64,000 nt of DNA from Pedobacter schmidteae. GTDB lineage: Bacteria > Bacteroidota > Bacteroidia > Sphingobacteriales > Sphingobacteriaceae. The notes under the pieces are model-generated. The model was not told where the DNA came from, did no database searches, and saw only the letters and a list, made by a program, of their open reading frames with translations. Positions 17,502-25,866 of the stretch are shown here, one piece after another (the first letter of the stretch is position 1; each line of letters begins with the position of its first letter). The DNA lies in assembly GCF_900564155.1 (NCBI RefSeq), contig NZ_LS999839.1:5515097-5579096 (forward strand), given 5' to 3'. A program made the translations under genes and the position numbers.

Positions 17502-17531
17502 CAAACTTAATAAAAAGAGAACAGACCCAAA
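17502..17531 (-). promoter_or_regulatory. Candidate ispE promoter (TTTG, 18 bp, TAAGTTTG)
   Basis: On the minus strand TTTG (17531 to 17528) is followed after 18 bp by TAAGTTTG (17509 to 17502), matching both Bacteroidota promoter boxes, 27 bases before the ATG. Confidence 0.55.
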
Positions 17532-17535
17532 ATCA

Positions 17536-18231
17536 TTACTGATCATCTACCATTACACCAAATACCTCGTCAATATTTAAACGAAAGCCAGGCAAAATAT
17601 CGGAAACAAACTCGGCACCCCCCTCATATGGCCTTCCGGCCACAAAAACCCCATCCTTATTTAACACATACTTTAAAAAACACCGCTCTTCAGGTTGCAC
17701 AATCCAGTATTCCCGAACCCCATAGCTTTCGTAAATTTCAAACTTATTTTCCAATTCCTTACGACTATTGCCCGGCGACAATACTTCGACAACAATATCA
17801 GGCGCACCAATACAACCCCGCTTATCCAGTTTTTTTCGATCGCAGATGACACAAATATCAGGTTGCAACACCGTATAAACATTTTTGTCTGCCTTCGACT
17901 GATCAGAAAAACGAACATCAAACGGCGCAACAAATGCCTCACACGATTGTCGTTTTAAATAAAAGTGTATATCCGCATGAATCTGGCCTACTAGTCGCTG
18001 GTGGTTTACCGATGGTGCCCCCATCTCAAAAATCTTCCCTTTGATCAGTTCTACCCGTTCCTCAAATTTCCAACACAAATAATTCGCATACGAATAAGTA
18101 CCCGAAACATCTACCTCCGCTACTTTACTAATCACGGGTTCTTTTTCGACATACGGTTTCACCTTACCAGCCACCTTAGGCTCCTTTTGTTTACGACCTT
18201 TTGTCTGTGTATTCTTTTTTATAATTACCAT
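17536..18231 (-). CDS. Uma2-family (DUF820) putative nuclease, copy 1
   Basis: 231 residues. A basic N-terminal tail of about 30 residues (Lys-rich) precedes a Uma2/DUF820 domain, a PD-(D/E)xK nuclease-like fold. Motifs visible: QPDICVICDRKKLD, GAPDIVVEVLSPGN (acidic active-site residues) and YESYGVREYWIVQPEE. These genes are abundant in cyanobacteria and some Bacteroidota and no biological role is firmly established. It is the downstream member of a tandem pair with the neighbour at 18296 to 18964, with clear similarity over the whole length, including the shared EPVISKVAE.DVSGTYSYANYL segment. Confidence 0.85.
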   Translation of the reverse strand: MVIIKKNTQTKGRKQKEPKVAGKVKPYVEKEPVISKVAEVDVSGTYSYANYLCWKFEERVELIKGKIFEMGAPSVNHQRLVGQIHADIHFYLKRQSCEAFVAPFDVRFSDQSKADKNVYTVLQPDICVICDRKKLDKRGCIGAPDIVVEVLSPGNSRKELENKFEIYESYGVREYWIVQPEERCFLKYVLNKDGVFVAGRPYEGGAEFVSDILPGFRLNIDEVFGVMVDDQ

Positions 18232-18295
18232 GTCTATTCTTAAAAATTTCCTAAAAACTATTTATGCCAATAAAATTTACACCTCCCGAATTTTA

Positions 18296-18964
18296 TCAAT
18301 CCTCAAACAGGTCGCCCACATTTAACCTAAAGCCCGGCAAAACATCCGATACAAATTCGGTCCCGCCATCATAGGGTTTTCCCGCTACAAAGACCCCTTC
18401 AATGTTGCGCACATATTTCAGCAAATACTGGAGTTCAGGATCAACAATCCAGTACTCCCGTACACCGTAAGCTTCATAAGTAGCAAATTTGTATTCCAGC
18501 TCTTTCTTTTGATTACCCGGTGACAAAATCTCGACAACAATATCTGGCGGTCCTACACAGCCCCTGCTGTCAATTTTTGCCTGGTCGCAAACCACACTGA
18601 TATCAGGCTGTAAAACCGTATAAATCGAATCGTACCGTTTAGATGCATCCGGGAAACGCACATCAAAGGGTGCCGGATAGACTTTACAACGCTGGTGCTT
18701 CAGAAAAAAACACAGTTCGCCAGCAAGTCGGCCTGAAACCAGCTGATGAAATGGAGCAGGTGCAGCCATCTCAAAAATCTTCCCTTTGATTAGCTCCAAT
18801 CTCTCTGCAAACTCCCAACGCAAATAATTCGCATACGAATAAGTACCCGAAACATCAATCTCAGCCACTTTGCTGATCACAGGCTCCTTTTTAACATACG
18901 GCTTATACCGCTTCTTCGGCCGTCCCTTTGTCAAGTAATCCTTTTGCTTTTCGCCAACAACCAT
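18296..18964 (-). CDS. Uma2-family (DUF820) putative nuclease, copy 2
   Basis: About 222 residues from the chosen ATG (18964, MVVGEKQKDYL); the longer frame to 19024 adds an unlikely leader. Same domain as copy 1: QPDISVVCDQAKID, GPPDIVVEILSPGN, YEAYGVREYWIVDPE, and the same basic N-terminal tail followed by VSGTYSYANYL. The two genes are tandem and codirectional, 64 bp apart, so they arose by duplication and probably share the promoter upstream of this copy. Function unknown; nuclease activity is inferred from the fold. Confidence 0.84.
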   Translation of the reverse strand: MVVGEKQKDYLTKGRPKKRYKPYVKKEPVISKVAEIDVSGTYSYANYLRWEFAERLELIKGKIFEMAAPAPFHQLVSGRLAGELCFFLKHQRCKVYPAPFDVRFPDASKRYDSIYTVLQPDISVVCDQAKIDSRGCVGPPDIVVEILSPGNQKKELEYKFATYEAYGVREYWIVDPELQYLLKYVRNIEGVFVAGKPYDGGTEFVSDVLPGFRLNVGDLFED

Positions 18965-19345
18965 ATTGATTAATTTATTTTCACAAACAGAAACACAATT
19001 AACCAAAAATATTATTTTATACAATTAATAAAAATAATTTATTATGTATTAATAATAAAAATTTTGAGGAAATAAACCAAAAATTAGTTGCAGCCTATAT
19101 CCGAACGATGCGCCCTATAGGGTTTTTCTTCACAATGTGAGCGATTCTTCACGCCTTATTCACACCTCCTTCACACAAAACCCACAAAAGGGTACTTTTT
19201 TGTGAAGGATATGTGTAGCATGTGTGAACCATGTGAGGAAAAGTCCTTAGCAACAACAAATTCTTTACATGCTTACTCAGTTTTCAGTCTTCACTTCTCA
19301 AAAAAAACAGCTATATTGCTGTTATCTAACTTAATACTCTAAAAA
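18965..19345. other. 381-bp divergent spacer with TTCACA/TGTGAA words and a hairpin
   Basis: Separates Uma2 copy 2 (minus) from the DUF6266 gene (plus). A TATTTTTG box on the minus strand (19011 to 19004) may drive the Uma2 pair. Between 19128 and 19240 the words TTCACA and TGTGAA recur in both orientations: an 11-bp palindrome TCACAATGTGA at 19130 to 19140, TTCACAC at 19159 and 19170, TGTGAAGG at 19201, GTGTGAA at 19222. The copies at 19168 to 19180 and 19196 to 19208 can pair as a stem. I do not recognise the element. Confidence 0.6.
19004..19011 (-). promoter_or_regulatory. Candidate -7 box TATTTTTG for the Uma2 pair
   Basis: TAnnTTTG match on the minus strand, 40 bp before the ATG of Uma2 copy 2. 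Confidence 0.4.
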
Positions 19346-19984
19346 ATGGGAAGAATTAAAAAAGGAATCCTTGGAGGATTCTCCGGAAAGGTGGGTACCG
19401 TAATTGGTGCCAGCTGGCGCGGCATCGATTATATGCGCGCACTGCCAAAAAAAAGCAATAAACCTGCAACAGCAAAGCAACTGAGCCAGCAAAACAAAAT
19501 GACACTATTGAGGGGATTTTTACTGGCCCTGGATGAAATTATTGAACCCTGCTTTCAGAACAATAAAAAGCATACGCCAATGAATGATGCCCTTTCTTAT
19601 AATCTGAAAAATAGTATCGCAGGAAATTACCCAACGCAAAGTATTAACTTTCCTCAGTTTCTATACAGCAAAGGAGATTTGATGAGCTGCTGGGCACCCA
19701 AAGCAATCTCGACAACAGCACATACGGTCGATTTCAGTTGGGAAAATGGAAGTTTTACTCCCCTTCGGGCGGCAGGTGATCAGGTAACTCTGGTGGTGTA
19801 TAGTCCGGCGACAAATAATTTTTGCCATCTGACGAATGCAGCACTAAGGGCTGATCAACAAGCTCGATTGATTATTCCTGAAGATTTTAGCGGACATGTA
19901 TTGCATTGCTACATCAGTTTCTATTCGGCAGACCGGAATTTGGCTTCTACCAATGAATATTTAGGCGAAATTGAGGCGCTGTAG
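19346..19984 (+). CDS. DUF6266 family protein
   Basis: 212 residues of a Bacteroidota-restricted family of unknown function. The conserved N-terminus is Gly-rich and basic (KKGILGGFSGKVGTVIGASW, then RGIDYMRALPKK), followed by KPATAKQLSQQNKMTLLRGF, which is the strongest family signature. The remainder (about 100 to 212) looks beta-rich, with WENGSFTPLRAAGDQVTLVVY and a final strand pair. No signal peptide or membrane helix is visible. It is monocistronic, preceded by the repeat-bearing spacer described for 18965 to 19345. Relatives are common in Pedobacter and Mucilaginibacter. Confidence 0.8.
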   Translation: MGRIKKGILGGFSGKVGTVIGASWRGIDYMRALPKKSNKPATAKQLSQQNKMTLLRGFLLALDEIIEPCFQNNKKHTPMNDALSYNLKNSIAGNYPTQSINFPQFLYSKGDLMSCWAPKAISTTAHTVDFSWENGSFTPLRAAGDQVTLVVYSPATNNFCHLTNAALRADQQARLIIPEDFSGHVLHCYISFYSADRNLASTNEYLGEIEAL

Positions 19985-20041
19985 CAGCAAATTACCTGAT
20001 GTAAATTTGTAGGGCCGGCTATTGGGCTACCTGTTTTTTAT

Positions 20042-20065
20042 GTACACTTTTAATGTGTACTTTTG
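20042..20065 (+). promoter_or_regulatory. thyA promoter region: palindrome overlapping -7 box
   Basis: GTACAC (20042 to 20047) and GTGTAC (20055 to 20060) form a 6-bp inverted repeat whose right arm overlaps TACTTTTG (20058 to 20065), a TAnnTTTG-type -7 box 18 bp before the thyA ATG. The overlap suggests an operator, but this is unproven. Confidence 0.45.
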
Positions 20066-20083
20066 CCGCTATAAGTATCCTTT

Positions 20084-20878
20084 ATGAAGCAATATTTAGA
20101 CTTAATGCAGCATGTGCTGGATCATGGCACGCAAAAGCACGACCGTACAGGCACCGGAACCATTAGCGTATTTGGCTACCAGATGCGTTTTAACCTTCAG
20201 GAAGGCTTTCCTATGGTGACGACCAAAAAACTGCACTTAAAATCCATCATTCACGAACTGATCTGGTTTTTGAGCGGGGATACCAATATCAAATATTTAA
20301 AAGACAATGGTGTAAAAATATGGGACGAATGGGCAGATGAAAATGGCGACCTCGGGCCTGTGTACGGCTCGCAATGGCGCTCCTGGCCTAAGCCTGATGG
20401 TAGCCATATCGATCAGATTGCGCAAATCGTAAACACCATCAAAAACAATCCCGATTCCAGAAGGATCATCGTTTCGGCGTGGAATGTAGCCGAGGTAGAA
20501 AATATGGCGCTCCCACCTTGTCACGCCTTTTTCCAGTTTTATGTAGCCGATGGCAAATTGAGCTGCCAGCTGTATCAGCGCAGTGCAGATATATTTTTAG
20601 GCGTACCATTTAACATTGCCTCTTATGCCCTGCTCACTATGATGGTAGCACAGGTATGCGGCCTGCAGTATGGCGATTTTATCCATACCCTTGGCGATGC
20701 CCATTTATACAACAACCATATTGAACAGGCTAAACTGCAACTGAGCCGCGATCCTAAAAAACTACCGGTGATGCACCTCAACCCGGAGGTAAAGGATATT
20801 TTGAACTTTAAGTTTGAAGATTTTACCCTGACCGGTTATGATGCCCATCCGCATATTAAAGGAGCTGTAGCCGTATGA
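20084..20878 (+). CDS. thyA: Thymidylate synthase
   Basis: Makes dTMP from dUMP using methylenetetrahydrofolate, giving dihydrofolate. 264 residues, the same length as E. coli ThyA. The catalytic cysteine is C146 in [12 protein letters not shown]; other motifs are [40 protein letters not shown] and the C-terminal IKGAVAV. Its stop overlaps the folA ATG (ATGA), so the product dihydrofolate is made by one gene and recycled by the other from a single transcript. Confidence 0.98.
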   Translation: MKQYLDLMQHVLDHGTQKHDRTGTGTISVFGYQMRFNLQEGFPMVTTKKLHLKSIIHELIWFLSGDTNIKYLKDNGVKIWDEWADENGDLGPVYGSQWRSWPKPDGSHIDQIAQIVNTIKNNPDSRRIIVSAWNVAEVENMALPPCHAFFQFYVADGKLSCQLYQRSADIFLGVPFNIASYALLTMMVAQVCGLQYGDFIHTLGDAHLYNNHIEQAKLQLSRDPKKLPVMHLNPEVKDILNFKFEDFTLTGYDAHPHIKGAVAV

Positions 20879-21360
20879 TCGTATCCTTAGTAGTGGCCAT
20901 TGCCGAAAACAATGCCATAGGAAAAGACAACCAACTGCTGTGGCACCTGCCGGCCGACCTGAAACATTTTAAACAAATCACTACTGGTCATACCATTATT
21001 ATGGGCCGTAAAACCTACGATTCCATTGGACGGCCCCTACCCAACAGGCGCAATATAGTGATCAGCAGAACTGCGGGACTACAGATACCTGGCGTTGAAG
21101 TAACGGGAAGTATAGCGGATGCCCTGGCACTTTGTGCAGAAGAAACTGAGGTGTTTATTATTGGCGGCGCCGAAATCTACAAATCAAGTATGGCACTTAC
21201 TGATCGGATTTACCTGACCAGGGTACATCAATCTTATGCCGCCGATGCTTTTTTCCCCGAAATAGATGCAAACCTATGGGAAGAAACTGATATCGAAAAG
21301 CATCTTCCGGATGAAAAAAATAAGGTAGCTTACACTTTTTCGACACTTTTGCGCAAATAG
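20875..21360 (+). CDS. folA: Dihydrofolate reductase
   Basis: NADPH-dependent reduction of dihydrofolate to tetrahydrofolate, the target of trimethoprim. 161 residues, typical of chromosomal DHFR. Motifs: [19 protein letters not shown], catalytic acid D28 in [25 protein letters not shown], and FIIGGAEIY. The four-base overlap with thyA shows translational coupling. Confidence 0.97.
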   Translation: MIVSLVVAIAENNAIGKDNQLLWHLPADLKHFKQITTGHTIIMGRKTYDSIGRPLPNRRNIVISRTAGLQIPGVEVTGSIADALALCAEETEVFIIGGAEIYKSSMALTDRIYLTRVHQSYAADAFFPEIDANLWEETDIEKHLPDEKNKVAYTFSTLLRK

Positions 21361-21414
21361 TTGAGGCCCTATAATAAAAAATCAATAAGGTAGCCTATTA
21401 ATTAAAAAAATAAT

Positions 21415-21422
21415 TAGATTTG
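21415..21422 (+). promoter_or_regulatory. Candidate -7 box TAGATTTG for secDF
   Basis: Matches TAnnTTTG, 52 bp before the secDF ATG in an AT-rich spacer. No obvious -33 box. Confidence 0.45.
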
Positions 21423-21473
21423 CCGACTTGTTAAAAAAATATATAGCATATATAGACTAATAATTACAAACAA

Positions 21474-24446
21474 ATGCAGGGTAAAGGTTTTATTAAATTT
21501 ATGGCAATACTATTAGGTATTGTCTGTGTGTATTCTCTCTCATTCAACTTTGTCACCTCAAAAGTTGAAAAAGACGCAAAAGCTTATGCTAAAGGAGACG
21601 TAGAAAAGGAAAAAGCTTATTTAGACTCGATGGCCACTGTGCCGGTTTATCCGCTTTTCGGTTTTAATTATCAGTTCTGTAAAGCAAAAGAAATTAACCT
21701 TGGGTTAGACCTTAAGGGTGGTATGAACGTAACGATGGAAATTTCGTTAGGTGAACTGGTTAAATCTTTGGCCGGAAATACCGACGATGCCAACTTTAAC
21801 AAGGCTTTATCTACTGCGCAACAGCAATTGAACGCCGGCGGTAAAGATTACATCGCTTTATTTGTTAATGAATACGAAAAATTAGAACCAAACAAAAAAC
21901 TGGCCGACTTTTTCTCTAATCAGGACAATGCAAAACTGTTAAAACCTAATGCAAGTAATTCGGAAGTAAAAAGCTTTTTATCAAAAGAAGCAACCAGTGC
22001 TATCGATCGCTCGTTCATTATCATCAGAAGCCGTATTGATGGTTTCGGTGTAGTGAGCCCGAACATGCAGAAACAAGAAGGTACCAACCGTATCCTGATT
22101 GAGATGCCAGGTGTGCAGGACAAAGAGCGTGTACATAAATTATTACAAGGTTCGGCCGAATTACAGTTCTGGCAAGTATATCAGAACGAGGAGGTATATC
22201 CTGTTCTTGAAAACATCAACAAAACACTGGCTTCAACTTTAAAAGATACTACAAGTGTTGCAGCTGCTGCAAAAGATACTTCAGCTAAAGCAGGAAGTAA
22301 ATTAGCCGGTTTAGCTAAAAAGACAGATGCTAAAGATTCTACCAGCCTGAAAAATCAGGAGCTGTCAAAATCTAACCCTCTGTTTGCTGTATTAAACATT
22401 CCTACTTATCAAACAGAAAACGGTCAGCCTGCTTTACGCCCGGGACCAGTTGTGGGTTGGGTAGCACAAAAAGATACTGCTAAAGTAAATGCATTCTTCA
22501 AAAGACCAGAAATTGCAGCTATCGTTCCTCAGACTTACAAGTTTATGTGGAGTGTTAAACCTGCAGATTTAGGTCAGCAAACTCCAAGCAAAATTTTTGA
22601 ACTGTATGCCATTAAAGTTACTTCTTTAGATGGCAAACCAGATTTAGGTGGTGAGGCAATCAGCGATGCACGTCATGATTTCGATCAGAAAGGACATCCT
22701 GAAGTAACCATGTACATGACTGGTGATGGCGCAGCAAAATGGAAAAAAATTACTGCAGAAGCTTCGGCTGATGTGAACAATAAAAAAGCAATTGCTATTG
22801 TTTTAGATAACACAGTATATTCTGCTCCTACGGTACAGAACGAAATCCCTAACGGTATTTCTTCTATCACCGGTAACTTTACACAAAACGACACCCAGGA
22901 TTTAGCAAACATTTTAAAGGCCGGTAAATTACCTGCTCCGGCGCGTATTGTTGGTGAGTTTGTGGTAGGTCCTTCTTTAGGTGAAGTGGCTATTCACAAC
23001 GGTTTGTTATCTTTCGTACTGGCCTTTGTAGTGATCCTGATCTTTATGGCGATGTATTACAACAAAGCCGGATGGGTAGCTAACCTTGCATTGGTGATCA
23101 ACCTGTTCTTCATTATGGGTATATTGGTTTCACTGGGCGCGGTATTAACCTTACCTGGTATTGCCGGTATCGTATTGGTAATTGGTTTATCGGTGGATGC
23201 GAACATCCTGATTTTTGAGCGTGTACGGGAAGAGCTTAATTTAGGCAAATCTACTCCTGTTGCGATAAAAGAAGGTTTCAAACATGCGATGTCTTCTATC
23301 ATCGACTCGAACGTTACCGTATTGGTTTTAGGTGTTATCCTTTATATCTTCGGTAGCGGTCCGGTTCAAGGTTTTGCTACTACACTTTGTATTGGTATCT
23401 TATCTTCATTATTCTGTGCAGTACTAATCTCACGTTTGGTATTCGACAGCTTACTGGATAAAAAAGCCAACATTTCATTTGGTAACAAATACACCATCCA
23501 CGCATTTAAAAACATTGCCTTTAACTTCGTTGGACACAGGAAATTATATTATGCCATTTCTTCGGCCATCATTGTTTTAGGTTTCATCTTCTACTTTAAA
23601 AATGGAGGCTTAAACTTAGGTATCGACTTTAAAGGTGGTAGAACTTACATTGTACATTTCGATAAAGGAATGCACACTGAGGATGTGAAAGCCAAACTTT
23701 CTGAGGTTTTCCCAGAGTCGGAAACGATTGTAAAAACTGCTGGTGGAGATAATGAGTTAAAAATTACAACTACTTTCCATATCACTGATTCGGATATCCA
23801 GGCGGATAAAATTGTAGAAAATGCTTTAAAAGCAGGCCTTACCAAAACAGGTGTAAACTACAACATTGTAAGTAACGAAAAAGTTGGTCCTATTATCGCC
23901 AGCGACATTTTGTACAGTGCTTATGGCGCCATCCTGTTCTCTTGCTTAGTGATGTTTATTTACATCGTAGTGAGGTTTAAAAAATTGAATTATGGTTTAG
24001 GTGCGGTAATCGCGTTGTTCCACGACGTATTGCTGGTACTTTCTTTCTATACTATTTTAGATGGTGTACTTCCGTTCTCATTAGAAATTGGTCAGGATTT
24101 TATCGCAGCCATTCTAACGGTAATGGGTTATACCATGACAGAAACCGTAGTTGTATTCGACAGGATCCGTGAGAAGCTGGCCGAGTCGGGCAAAGAGGAC
24201 CTGCATGGAAAAGAAAGAGAAAATCTGATCAACTTTGCATTAAACAGTACATTGAGCCGTACCATCCTGACTTCATTAACGGTATTCTTCGTATTGTTGG
24301 TGATCTTTATCTTCGGTGGCGCAAGTATCCGTGGATTTATTTTCGCCCTGTTAATTGGTCGTATCATTGGTACATACTCATCATTATGTATCTCTACTCC
24401 AATTGTATTGGACTTAGGTGAAGCCAAAGTAAAAGACAAAAAATAA
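21474..24446 (+). CDS. secDF: Protein translocase SecDF (fused SecD-SecF)
   Basis: 990-residue RND-type membrane protein that uses the proton gradient to pull exported proteins away from SecYEG. The SecD half has the first helix (FMAILLGIVCVYSLSF), the conserved LGLDLKGGMNVTMEI, the large periplasmic P1 domain and a six-helix bundle (about 500 to 665). The SecF half begins near 680, with LGIDFKGGRTYIVHF and the SecF signature GYTMTETVVVFDRIRE. Fusion of SecD and SecF is usual in Bacteroidota. A low-complexity Ala/Lys/Asp/Ser/Thr stretch (about 255 to 298) sits within the periplasmic part of SecD. A terminator follows. Confidence 0.97.
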   Translation: MQGKGFIKFMAILLGIVCVYSLSFNFVTSKVEKDAKAYAKGDVEKEKAYLDSMATVPVYPLFGFNYQFCKAKEINLGLDLKGGMNVTMEISLGELVKSLAGNTDDANFNKALSTAQQQLNAGGKDYIALFVNEYEKLEPNKKLADFFSNQDNAKLLKPNASNSEVKSFLSKEATSAIDRSFIIIRSRIDGFGVVSPNMQKQEGTNRILIEMPGVQDKERVHKLLQGSAELQFWQVYQNEEVYPVLENINKTLASTLKDTTSVAAAAKDTSAKAGSKLAGLAKKTDAKDSTSLKNQELSKSNPLFAVLNIPTYQTENGQPALRPGPVVGWVAQKDTAKVNAFFKRPEIAAIVPQTYKFMWSVKPADLGQQTPSKIFELYAIKVTSLDGKPDLGGEAISDARHDFDQKGHPEVTMYMTGDGAAKWKKITAEASADVNNKKAIAIVLDNTVYSAPTVQNEIPNGISSITGNFTQNDTQDLANILKAGKLPAPARIVGEFVVGPSLGEVAIHNGLLSFVLAFVVILIFMAMYYNKAGWVANLALVINLFFIMGILVSLGAVLTLPGIAGIVLVIGLSVDANILIFERVREELNLGKSTPVAIKEGFKHAMSSIIDSNVTVLVLGVILYIFGSGPVQGFATTLCIGILSSLFCAVLISRLVFDSLLDKKANISFGNKYTIHAFKNIAFNFVGHRKLYYAISSAIIVLGFIFYFKNGGLNLGIDFKGGRTYIVHFDKGMHTEDVKAKLSEVFPESETIVKTAGGDNELKITTTFHITDSDIQADKIVENALKAGLTKTGVNYNIVSNEKVGPIIASDILYSAYGAILFSCLVMFIYIVVRFKKLNYGLGAVIALFHDVLLVLSFYTILDGVLPFSLEIGQDFIAAILTVMGYTMTETVVVFDRIREKLAESGKEDLHGKERENLINFALNSTLSRTILTSLTVFFVLLVIFIFGGASIRGFIFALLIGRIIGTYSSLCISTPIVLDLGEAKVKDKK

Positions 24447-24478
24447 ATACATTTTAAGTATTACATACTTATGATAAT

Positions 24479-24508
24479 TAAAGGCATCCTTTTTGGGATG
24501 CCTTTTGT
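24479..24508 (+). terminator. Intrinsic terminator after secDF
   Basis: Arms AAGGCATCC (24481 to 24489) and GGATGCCTT (24496 to 24504), six-base loop, T-run after. It overlaps the extended upstream reading frame of the next gene, which supports the later start at 24541. Confidence 0.9.
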
Positions 24509-24540
24509 TGTTATTTATATATTTACTGAAACCCAATATT

Positions 24541-25866
24541 ATGGATCAATATTTTCCAAAAGGCAGCAAACCAAGAATTGTAATTGTAGGTGGTGGATTT
24601 GGGGGGATTGAATTGGCCAAAAAACTACGTAATGCACCAGTGGAGGTGATGATGCTGGATAAGCACAATTACCATACCTTCCAGCCTTTACTGTACCAGG
24701 TGGCCACAGGTGGACTGGAAGCCGATTCTATTGCCTTTCCCCTACGCAAAATTTTTAAAGGACAAAAAAACCTGACCTTCAGGGTGACTGAAGTACGTGG
24801 CGTAAAGCCAACGGAAAATACCATTGAAACCTCGATAGGTATTATTGAATATGATCATCTGGTGCTGGCTACCGGATCAACAAGTAATTTTTTCGGACAG
24901 GCTGAAATTGAACACCATGCCATGCCTATGAAGTCGATCCCCGAGGCATTGAACCTGCGTAGCTTAATTTTGCAGAATCTTGAAGCTGCACAAATTGCTG
25001 CAGATCCTTTGCAGCGGGCAAGGCTCCTGAATTTTGTGGTGGTAGGTGGCGGACCAACGGGTGTGGAAACCGCCGGTGCCCTGGCCGAGCTAAAAAAACA
25101 TGTGCTTAAAAATGACTATCCTGACCTGAACATTGATGATGTAAACATCTATCTGATAGAGGGGTCGCCAGAACTACTGGGCGCCATGTCGGTACAGGCC
25201 CAGCAAAAATCGGCCGACTTTTTACAGGAATTGGGTGTGGTTATCATGAACAATGCCCGGGTTTCGGGTTATGACGGCGCGACTTTAAGTCTGCTGGATG
25301 GCCAACAGATCCCTTCGGCTACAGTAATCTGGTCGGCCGGCGTAAAAGGTGCGGTATTAGACGGATTGAATACAGAAAATTTGGTGAGGGGAAATCGCTT
25401 AAAAGTAAACGAAATTAACTTGGTGGACGGCTATTCAAATATTTATGCCATTGGGGATGTAGCTGCCATGATTACCGCCGAATTTCCAAATGGGCACCCG
25501 GGTGTAGCCCCTGCCGCCATACAACAGGGTAAACTGCTGGCTGCAAACCTGATCAACATCATAGAAAAGAGACCTGTTGTACCTTTTAAATATTTTGATA
25601 AGGGTGCGATGGCTACCGTGGGTAGAAACCGGGCGGTGGTTGACCTTCATAAAATCAGATTTCAGGGCGTATTTGCCTGGTTTACCTGGATGTTTGTACA
25701 TTTGATGACACTGGTAGGCTTTAGAAATAAGCTGGTGGTATTTGTGAACTGGGTATGGAGCTATTTTAGCTACGACCGGGGCACAAGACTAATTATCCGC
25801 CCGTTTTTTAAAGAGAAAAGTATTGATGATGAACTAGAGTTAAATGATACAGCAAAAACCCATTAA
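24541..25866 (+). CDS. ndh: Type II NADH:quinone oxidoreductase (NDH-2)
   Basis: 441-residue non-proton-pumping, FAD-containing enzyme that passes electrons from NADH to menaquinone at the inner membrane face. FAD-binding GGGFGG (residues 17 to 22) follows the IVIVGGGFGG strand; HNYHTFQPLLYQVATG is the typical NDH-2 motif; the NADH site is VVVGGGPTGVETAGAL; the second FAD segment is IYAIGDVAAM. The C-terminal amphipathic stretch (FRNKLVVFVNWVWSYFSYDR) probably anchors it to the membrane. The ORF extends upstream into the secDF terminator, so the start is set at ATG 24541 (MDQYFPKG). A TATATTTA box at 24518 to 24525 may be the promoter. Confidence 0.93.
   Translation: MDQYFPKGSKPRIVIVGGGFGGIELAKKLRNAPVEVMMLDKHNYHTFQPLLYQVATGGLEADSIAFPLRKIFKGQKNLTFRVTEVRGVKPTENTIETSIGIIEYDHLVLATGSTSNFFGQAEIEHHAMPMKSIPEALNLRSLILQNLEAAQIAADPLQRARLLNFVVVGGGPTGVETAGALAELKKHVLKNDYPDLNIDDVNIYLIEGSPELLGAMSVQAQQKSADFLQELGVVIMNNARVSGYDGATLSLLDGQQIPSATVIWSAGVKGAVLDGLNTENLVRGNRLKVNEINLVDGYSNIYAIGDVAAMITAEFPNGHPGVAPAAIQQGKLLAANLINIIEKRPVVPFKYFDKGAMATVGRNRAVVDLHKIRFQGVFAWFTWMFVHLMTLVGFRNKLVVFVNWVWSYFSYDRGTRLIIRPFFKEKSIDDELELNDTAKTH

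Noticed and set aside
19128-19240. CRISPR array
   Set aside because: The repeated words are short, irregularly spaced and occur in both orientations; no constant repeat with spacers and no cas genes.
24493-24540. Upstream start of the NDH-2 gene
   Set aside because: The extra residues overlap the secDF terminator and add a leader unlike the family; ATG 24541 fits.
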